From an uncultured Planctomycetaceae bacterium (GTDB taxonomy: Bacteria; Planctomycetota; Planctomycetia; Pirellulales; Lacipirellulaceae), in the NCBI GenBank assembly GCA_937860165.1, contig CALMBE010000094.1, forward strand, positions 1 to 7,445: a stretch of DNA of 7,445 nucleotides. The letters run 5' to 3'. Below the pieces are notes generated by a model that made no database searches, was not told where the DNA came from, and worked only from the letters and a program-made list of their open reading frames with translations. Shown here piece by piece: positions 6,039-7,445 of this stretch. Each line of letters opens with the position of its first letter. The first letter of the stretch is position 1. A program made the translations under genes and the position numbers.

Positions 6039-6224
6039 ACTTGTTTTACGTCAAGACATAAAGTCTAGCCACAGGTAATGGTTTTTTGAAATCTGTTACC
6101 ATCCGGTCGTAATGTTGCGCAACCCCTATACCGAACTAAGTTATTCTCATCCATTATACTCCGCGCGGGCCTGAATGATACAATTCTCGAATCACAAGCG
6201 TCTGTAAACACTGGCGATGTAACC

Positions 6225-6269
6225 AGTTGCGTCGGACCTCAAAAACGTCTCACCGTAGGCCACGCAGAG
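6225..6269 (+). repeat. Left arm of 45-bp inverted repeat flanking the PEP-CTERM-like gene
   Basis: Positions 6225-6269 match the reverse complement of 7401-7445 at 43 of 45 positions (differences at 6262 and 6267). The first 37 bp are identical. The arm lies about 50 bp downstream of the PEP-CTERM-like gene's stop. Confidence 0.9.
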
Positions 6270-6318
6270 CCTCAACTGACTTTGCAGTCCTCCAGGGAGA
6301 GGGTCGCTCTAACGATAA

Positions 6319-7185
6319 TCAACTGAGATGACATTTTCTGCCAATGAAAAATCCTCCTATTCCTAAGAGAAGCAATACCGCACAAGTCGTCTCGGGGACA
6401 CCCGTGGCCGGCATTCCAATTCGCGTCGTGGAGATGACCGTATGGTCGAACCACATATATTGTGTGGCCGGAATCGTCCCGCCGCCGCCGCCCCATTCTG
6501 GGGAGTGAAGGAAGTATTTCCACGTGCGATTTGCGCCATCCCGCCATCGCAGGTTGCTCCATGAACCTTGCAGTACGTCATCGAGCCAGACTTCAAGGAC
6601 TCCGTTTGGGACCACATCGGCCAGCGACCCGCTCGTCCCAATCACATCGTTCATACGCACATGATACTCAAGCCAATACCATTTGTTTGTCTGTAGCCGT
6701 GGGTTAGCAGCGGCGTAGACTGTGTGAGGGATGCTTGCCAATTGTCCGTTCCCTTGGATACTCACATCAATGGCGAACAACCGCCCTTGATTTTGTTCGC
6801 GAATTGTAAACGCAGCCAGGCTGTTGGTGGCAATTTGGTTCGAGTTAACCCACATATAATCAATTTTGGTCGAGAAGGGGTTGAACACAAAGTCGGGGGA
6901 GTACTTAAACCAGTGCCCGACGTACAATTCCGTACCAGACAGTCCACTAAACTCTGCTCTGCCTCCACCGGTACTGGTGGAATAGGTGCCGGGCTGGTAC
7001 GTCATTTTCAGCGCCCCGCCACCGGCCGGGGTATTGGTGGTATTGTCGATCACGGGCGGTGCATTGTAGGCCCATCCTGCCTGCGTGCGATTTGACCACT
7101 CATTGGTTTCGAGCACAACGGCATGCGCATTTCCAGCCCAAACACACAGTGCCATGACCGCAAGTAACCATTCTGAACAGCACAT
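6319..7185 (-). CDS. Secreted jelly-roll protein with degenerate PEP-CTERM anchor
   Basis: This 288-aa protein is predicted to be exported and surface-retained. The signal peptide occupies residues 1-22, with cleavage after NAHA. The mature part resembles concanavalin-like jelly-rolls of polysaccharide lyases and lectins: GGGALKMTYQPGTY, GGGRAEFSG, ELYVGHWFKYSPDF, KIDYMWVN, WYWLEYHVRMN, GVLEVWLDDV and the closing FDHTVISTTRIG. The C-terminus has VPET (263-266), a hydrophobic helix (267-281) and a basic end (GRK), the layout of a PEP-CTERM sorting signal read by an exosortase, but with Thr in place of the second Pro. Catalytic residues cannot be fixed, so binding or cleavage of a polysaccharide is only likely. 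A run of five Gly at 232-236 is encoded by a GCC-type triplet repeat near 6480-6494. GAGGGG stands 5 nt before the ATG and confirms the start. The gene stands alone between inverted repeats. Confidence 0.85.
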   Translation of the reverse strand: MCCSEWLLAVMALCVWAGNAHAVVLETNEWSNRTQAGWAYNAPPVIDNTTNTPAGGGALKMTYQPGTYSTSTGGGRAEFSGLSGTELYVGHWFKYSPDFVFNPFSTKIDYMWVNSNQIATNSLAAFTIREQNQGRLFAIDVSIQGNGQLASIPHTVYAAANPRLQTNKWYWLEYHVRMNDVIGTSGSLADVVPNGVLEVWLDDVLQGSWSNLRWRDGANRTWKYFLHSPEWGGGGGTIPATQYMWFDHTVISTTRIGMPATGVPETTCAVLLLLGIGGFFIGRKCHLS

Positions 7186-7190
7186 TGGAT

Positions 7191-7196
7191 CCCCTC
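7191..7196 (-). promoter_or_regulatory. Ribosome-binding site of the PEP-CTERM-like gene
   Basis: GAGGGG on the minus strand, 5 nt before the ATG at 7185. It is one of the clearest ribosome-binding sites in the window and fixes this start. Confidence 0.7.
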
Positions 7197-7400
7197 AACT
7201 AGAAAGAAAATAAGGCTTAAAGAATAGAACGTTTGTTCATCTAGTACGCGCACCACTCCCCACATCCTTTCACAAATCCCCAAGCTTTACAGTCAACAAT
7301 TCGCTTTATTTACTCCAATATTGTCTCAACTTGAGGGCGATGACTGCGGGCTTGGGTTATTCCCAATCCAAGTCCGATCTTTGGAACGCACCCTTTTATA
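7197..7400. other. Upstream region of the PEP-CTERM-like gene
   Basis: No gene is supported here. A small hairpin, TTGGG at 7352-7356 and CCCAA at 7362-7366, is visible. A TTGACT on the minus strand near 7290 lacks a credible -10 partner at normal spacing, so no promoter is called. Confidence 0.3.
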
Positions 7401-7445
7401 CTGTGCGCGGCCTACGGTGAGACGTTTTTGAGGTCCGACGCAACT
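7401..7445 (-). repeat. Right arm of 45-bp inverted repeat (reaches window edge)
   Basis: This is the reverse complement of 6225-6269 with two mismatches. It runs to the last base of the window, so its outer limit is unknown and the true repeat may be longer. Confidence 0.9.

Larger units (their letters stand above)
5891..6224. other. Intergenic region between the operon and the inverted-repeat unit
   Basis: There is no supported gene in this stretch. It holds the candidate operon promoter, the 35-bp palindrome and a second copy of AAGTCTAG at 6061-6068, 36 bp from the first at 6025-6032. It also has a 10-bp perfect palindrome GTTGCGCAAC at 6114-6123 and a T-run at 6083-6088. The last two have no assigned role. 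Confidence 0.4.

Noticed and set aside
6724..7095. Plus-strand open frame opposite the PEP-CTERM-like gene
   Set aside because: The opposite strand has a signal peptide, a jelly-roll pattern, a sorting tail and a ribosome-binding site; this frame has none.
7285..7310. TTGACT as the -35 box of the PEP-CTERM-like gene
   Set aside because: No acceptable -10 hexamer at 16-18 bp on the minus strand.
6225..7445. Classical insertion sequence
   Set aside because: The inverted repeats suggest it, but the only gene inside is a secreted protein and no transposase or remnant was found.

Overview
The window looks like accessory chromosomal DNA from a planctomycete, probably Pirellulaceae-like. This is an inference from a PEP-CTERM-type surface protein, a MerR-HTH/TPR fusion, long intergenic gaps and several kinds of intergenic inverted repeat. 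No rRNA, tRNA, CRISPR array or transposase gene was seen. All complete genes lie on the minus strand; only the truncated gene at the left edge is on the plus strand.

Left part (1-1770): the C-terminal end of a CoA-binding (YccU-like) Rossmann protein runs rightwards into a short, 7-bp-periodic intergenic tract. That tract overlaps the end of a convergent gene for a 12-helix membrane protein of unknown function. From 1852 to 1984 there is a compact transposase-less element with terminal inverted repeats and an internal 24-bp stem (MITE/REP-like). Its right end supplies the stop codon of the next gene.

Middle (1980-4320): a class II Fic protein (predicted AMP transferase with an N-terminal inhibitory motif and a C-terminal winged helix) lies downstream of a MerR-HTH/TPR regulator. 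The 135-bp gap between them holds the most ordered regulatory structure in the window: four copies of the 7-mer ATTTTGA/TCAAAAT in alternating orientation, about 20 bp apart, over a plausible fic promoter. It looks like an operator.

Right-middle (4488-5990): a tight three-gene minus-strand operon encodes a 258-aa protein (weak TIGR04255-like features), an 84-aa protein with an antitoxin-like acidic/Trp C-terminus, and a MazF/PemK endoribonuclease toxin. The 84-aa protein sits in the antitoxin position but shows no obvious MazE/AbrB or other known antitoxin DNA-binding domain. A sigma70-type promoter and a 35-bp near-perfect palindrome lie upstream. This is the best candidate here for an undescribed toxin-antitoxin or defence module.

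Right edge (6225-7445): a secreted, predicted jelly-roll (polysaccharide-lyase/lectin-like) protein with a degenerate PEP-CTERM tail (VPET instead of VPEP) is enclosed by a pair of 45-bp inverted repeats (43/45 identical). The outer copy touches the window edge, so the repeat may be longer.
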